Assembly (NCBI GenBank): GCA_035945995.1
Contig: DASYZR010000033.1
Coordinates: forward strand, 1 to 55,677
Length of the DNA stretch: 55,677 nucleotides
DNA from: a bacterium
GTDB lineage: Bacteria; Sysuimicrobiota; Sysuimicrobiia; Sysuimicrobiales; Segetimicrobiaceae
Direction of reading: 5' to 3'
A program made the translations under genes and the position numbers. Within the stretch, counting starts at the first letter, position 1, and each line of letters begins with the position of its first letter. The notes under the pieces were generated by a model. The model ran no database searches and was not told the origin of the DNA. It saw only the letters and a program-made list of their open reading frames with translations. Positions 53,717 to 55,677 of this stretch are shown one piece after another.

Positions 53717-54709
53717 ATGGCCACACCGAGAATCTACGTGACGCGTCCCCTGCCGGAGCCGGCCGACCGCGTGCTGCGCCAGGCGCCGGTCGAGGTCCGC
53801 GGGTGGGACCGCGGCGACACGCCGGTCGCGCGCGACGTCCTGCTGCGGGAAGTCGTGGACGCCGACGGCATCGTCTGTCTCATCACCGAGAAGGTGGACG
53901 CCGAGCTGATCGAGCGCATGACCCGCTGCCGGGTGATCGCGCAGGTCGCCGTCGGCTACGACAACATCGACGTGGCCGCGGCGACGGGCAAGGGCATCTT
54001 CGTCACCAATACCCCCGGGGTGTTGACGGAGACCACGGCCGACATGGGGTGGGCGATTCTGATGGCAGCCGCGCGGCGCGTCGTCGAAGGCGACAAGTTC
54101 ACGCGCTCGGGCCGCTGGAAGACGTGGGAGATCATGGGGTTTACGGGCCAGGACGTCTGGGGCGCCACGCTCGGCATCGTGGGGATGGGCCGGATCGGCC
54201 GGGCCCTCGCGCGGCGGTCGACGGGGTTCGGGATGCGGGTGCTCTACAGCAACCGTCATCGCGTCCCGGAGGACGAGGAGCGGGCCGTCGGCGCGCGGCA
54301 CGTGGCGCTCGACGAGCTGCTGCGCGAGTCGGACTTCGTCGTCGTCTCGGCGGCGCTCAACGCGGAGACCCGCCACCTCATCGGCGAGCGGGAGCTGGGA
54401 CTGATGAAGCCGACCGCCGTGCTCGTCAACATCGCGCGCGGCCCCATCGTCGACCAGCGGGCGCTGTACCGGGCGCTCGTCGACAACAAGATCTGGGCGG
54501 CCGGGCTCGACGTCTTCGAAACCGAGCCGGTGCCGATGGACGAGCCGCTGCTCAAGCTCGACAACGTCGTCATGCCGCCGCATCTCGGCAGCGCCAGCAT
54601 CGCGACGCGGATCAAGATGGCGCGGACGGCCGTCGAGAACTGCCTGGCCGGCGTCCGCGGCGAGGTGCCGCCGAACGTCGTCAACCGCGAGGCGCTCGAC
54701 CGGCGCTAA
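53717..54709 (+). CDS. 2-hydroxyacid dehydrogenase (glyoxylate/hydroxypyruvate reductase type)
   Basis: 330 residues. NAD(P)-binding GMGRIG (156-161), catalytic Arg241 (VNIARG), Glu270 (DVFETEP) and His289 (PPHLGSA). The N-terminal VTRPLPEPADRVL and the MGFTGQDVWGATLG loop resemble glyoxylate/hydroxypyruvate or 2-ketogluconate reductases. It could reduce the keto acid produced by the aldolase encoded next. GGGAGG lies 9 nt before ATG 53717. The genes upstream and downstream are separated by only 18 and 26 bp, fitting one operon. Confidence 0.88.
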   Translation: MATPRIYVTRPLPEPADRVLRQAPVEVRGWDRGDTPVARDVLLREVVDADGIVCLITEKVDAELIERMTRCRVIAQVAVGYDNIDVAAATGKGIFVTNTPGVLTETTADMGWAILMAAARRVVEGDKFTRSGRWKTWEIMGFTGQDVWGATLGIVGMGRIGRALARRSTGFGMRVLYSNRHRVPEDEERAVGARHVALDELLRESDFVVVSAALNAETRHLIGERELGLMKPTAVLVNIARGPIVDQRALYRALVDNKIWAAGLDVFETEPVPMDEPLLKLDNVVMPPHLGSASIATRIKMARTAVENCLAGVRGEVPPNVVNREALDRR

Positions 54710-54735
54710 ACCCGGGCGGGGGCGATCCCATCGTG

Positions 54736-55515
54736 ATGGCGAACCGCATGAAGGCCGCCCTTCTGGGGGGGCGGCCGGCGATCGGGTTGTCGGTGATGAT
54801 TCCGTCGCCGCAGATCGTCGAGATGGCGGGCCGGCTCGGCTTCGATTGGGTGCTGATCGATTGCGAGCACGGCACCCTCACCGCCGAAACCGTGGCCTTG
54901 ATGGCCATGGCGGCGGAGGCGGCCGGGAGCACGCCGATCGCCCGGCCGGCCGCGAACACCCCCGAGGCGATTCTCGCGGTCCTCGAGGCGGGCGCGCTCG
55001 GCGTGCAGGTCCCGCATGTCGGCAGCGCCGCCGACGCGCGGCGCGCGGTGGCGGCCGTCAAGTACCATCCGCTCGGCACCCGCGGCCTCGCCGCGGGCAC
55101 GCGGCCGGCCCGCTACGGCTTCGGCGGGTCGACGGCCGACTACGTGGAGGCGTCCAACCGGGAGACGCTCGTCTGCGTGCAGATCGAAGACCGCGACGGG
55201 CTCGCGGCGCTTCCCGAGATTCTCGCAGTACCGGGCGTCGACGTGTTCTTCGTGGGCCCCTCGGATCTCGCCCAGGCGATGGGCCATCCCGGGCGAACGG
55301 ACGTGCCCGAGGTGCGCGCGGCGATCGACGGTACCCTCCGCGCGATCCTCGCCGCCGGGCGGACCGCGGGCTCGACCGGGCCGCCGGAGGCGATTCCCGG
55401 GCTCATCGCGCGGGGCGTTCGCTACACGTACACGCACCTGACGCGGCTGCTCGCGCAGGCGGGCGGCGAGGTGCTGCGCGCCGCGCGCGAGGCCCGATCG
55501 CCCGAGATGCTATAA
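54736..55515 (+). CDS. HpcH/HpaI-family 2-keto-3-deoxy acid aldolase
   Basis: 259 residues. The pyruvate-binding site is visible: His45 (IDCEHGTLT), Arg70, Glu151 (VQIEDRDG) and Asp177 (FFVGPSDLAQAMG), with the metal ligands Glu151 and Asp177. These class II aldolases cleave 2-keto-3-deoxy sugar acids to pyruvate and an aldehyde. Its place behind the inositol genes suggests it acts late in the same route. ATG 54736 and GTG 54733 are adjacent choices. The TAA at 55513-55515 lies within a TATAAT sequence. Confidence 0.88.
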   Translation: MANRMKAALLGGRPAIGLSVMIPSPQIVEMAGRLGFDWVLIDCEHGTLTAETVALMAMAAEAAGSTPIARPAANTPEAILAVLEAGALGVQVPHVGSAADARRAVAAVKYHPLGTRGLAAGTRPARYGFGGSTADYVEASNRETLVCVQIEDRDGLAALPEILAVPGVDVFFVGPSDLAQAMGHPGRTDVPEVRAAIDGTLRAILAAGRTAGSTGPPEAIPGLIARGVRYTYTHLTRLLAQAGGEVLRAAREARSPEML

Positions 55516-55516
55516 T
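55511..55516 (+). promoter_or_regulatory. Possible -10 box before the last gene
   Basis: A perfect TATAAT overlaps the aldolase stop codon and lies 25 bp before the next GTG. No -35 matching the consensus is seen in the coding sequence upstream. Confidence 0.35.
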
Positions 55517-55540
55517 GGCGCCACTCGTCGTGGAGGACAG

Positions 55541-55677
55541 GTGACCGCGCGGCAGATGGAGATGCGGTGTCCGCAGTGCGGCCGTCCCAACGTCGTGAGC
55601 CACGTAACGATCCGCTGGGCCCACGTCCGCGGGGCGTTCGTCCCGGAGCGGGGCTACTACTGCGTCGCGTGCGGCAA
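55541..55677 (+). CDS. Zinc-ribbon protein, N-terminal part (continues past window)
   Basis: GTG 55541, preceded by GGAGG (55531-55536 region), opens a frame to the window edge. It has MRCPQCGRPN and, 27 residues later, YYCVACG, two CxxC pairs that make a small zinc ribbon, plus the linking segment HVTIRWAHVRG. At least 45 residues are visible and the frame is still open. Function is not deducible. The gene may join the aldolase transcript or use the TATAAT just upstream. Confidence 0.6.
   Translation, partial: MTARQMEMRCPQCGRPNVVSHVTIRWAHVRGAFVPERGYYCVACG

Noticed and set aside
54736-55515. Fusion of the hydroxyacid dehydrogenase and aldolase
   Set aside because: An open frame spans both from 53803, but in the dehydrogenase part it is a shadow frame; the aldolase has its own start and a 26-bp gap.

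Overview
The window is a high-GC bacterial chromosome segment of about 55.7 kb, dense in genes and with no rRNA, phage or CRISPR array. Several features point to a Gram-positive-affiliated (Terrabacteria-type) lineage: an IreB/ReoM-family regulatory protein beside murA, a clustered bacterial-type coenzyme F420 pathway, class A RNase P RNA, and Thermotoga-like inositol-catabolism genes. A candidate phylum such as CSP1-3/Sysuimicrobiota or a deep Chloroflexota/Armatimonadota relative would fit, but that is inference; no rRNA or ribosomal protein is present to settle it. Gene starts are mostly ATG or GTG, 4-bp ATGA/GTGA overlaps are common, and several genes appear to start at CTG or ACG.

Layout. 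1-730: tail of a Thr/Gly-repeat protein, a terminator hairpin and a wrecked GGDEF gene. 836-5940 (+): DUF5819 and HTTM-DCC membrane proteins, then a 996-residue MASE1-GAF-PP2C-HATPase-STAS signalling protein. 5941-12577 (-): MaoC hydratase behind a 19-bp palindrome, tRNA-Met(CAU), a GT2-GtrA glycosyltransferase, a DUF2079 membrane protein, and a sugar ABC importer (two permeases and a binding protein) without its ATPase. 12770-18541 (+): ubiE/menG, ireB/reoM, murA, gmd, a membrane spermidine-synthase-like protein and tRNA-Val(UAC). 18573-20580 (-): two membrane proteins. 20676-25367 (+): a GT2 enzyme, a small exported protein, then a decayed stretch (frameshifted aquaporin, arsC, an alkaline-phosphatase-superfamily enzyme, a truncated ABC ATPase, an RHH-PIN toxin-antitoxin pair). 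25381-31114 (+): an oxidoreductase and two large glucan-active hydrolases (GH63-like and GH133-like). 31325-31570: a VapB antitoxin with a 20-residue in-frame relic of VapC.

31648-36408 is an F420 block: an FbiB-C-terminal-type nitroreductase, cofD and cofC on the plus strand, converging on cofH and cofG on the minus strand. A methyltransferase and a geranylgeranyl-reductase-family flavoprotein follow from a shared bidirectional promoter. 38445-43152 holds an amidohydrolase, a membrane acyltransferase-like protein, a seven-repeat secreted protein, a zinc-ribbon coiled-coil protein and RNase HI. 43314-44630 is a compact AT-richer operon: ECF sigma factor, one-TM anti-sigma candidate and a periplasmic LTxxQ (Spy/CpxP/CnrX-like) protein, closed by a terminator. 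rnpB follows with a clear promoter.

45124-55677 (+) is a catabolic and housekeeping run. IolM-, IolN- and IolO-like enzymes of the Thermotoga-type inositol route are present, with a second TIM-barrel protein, a 2-hydroxyacid dehydrogenase and an HpcH/HpaI aldolase behind them. Between iolM and iolN sit a HAD phosphatase, an F420/luciferase-like oxidoreductase, an Fpg/Nei glycosylase, an MbfA-like ferritin-VIT1 iron exporter and an esterase.

The most noteworthy observations are the overlapping reoM-murA pair (phosphosite Thr7 kept; MurA active-site Cys replaced by Asp), the ECF/anti-sigma/LTxxQ operon, the IolMNO cluster, the single-chain partner-switching protein and the recurring non-canonical start codons.
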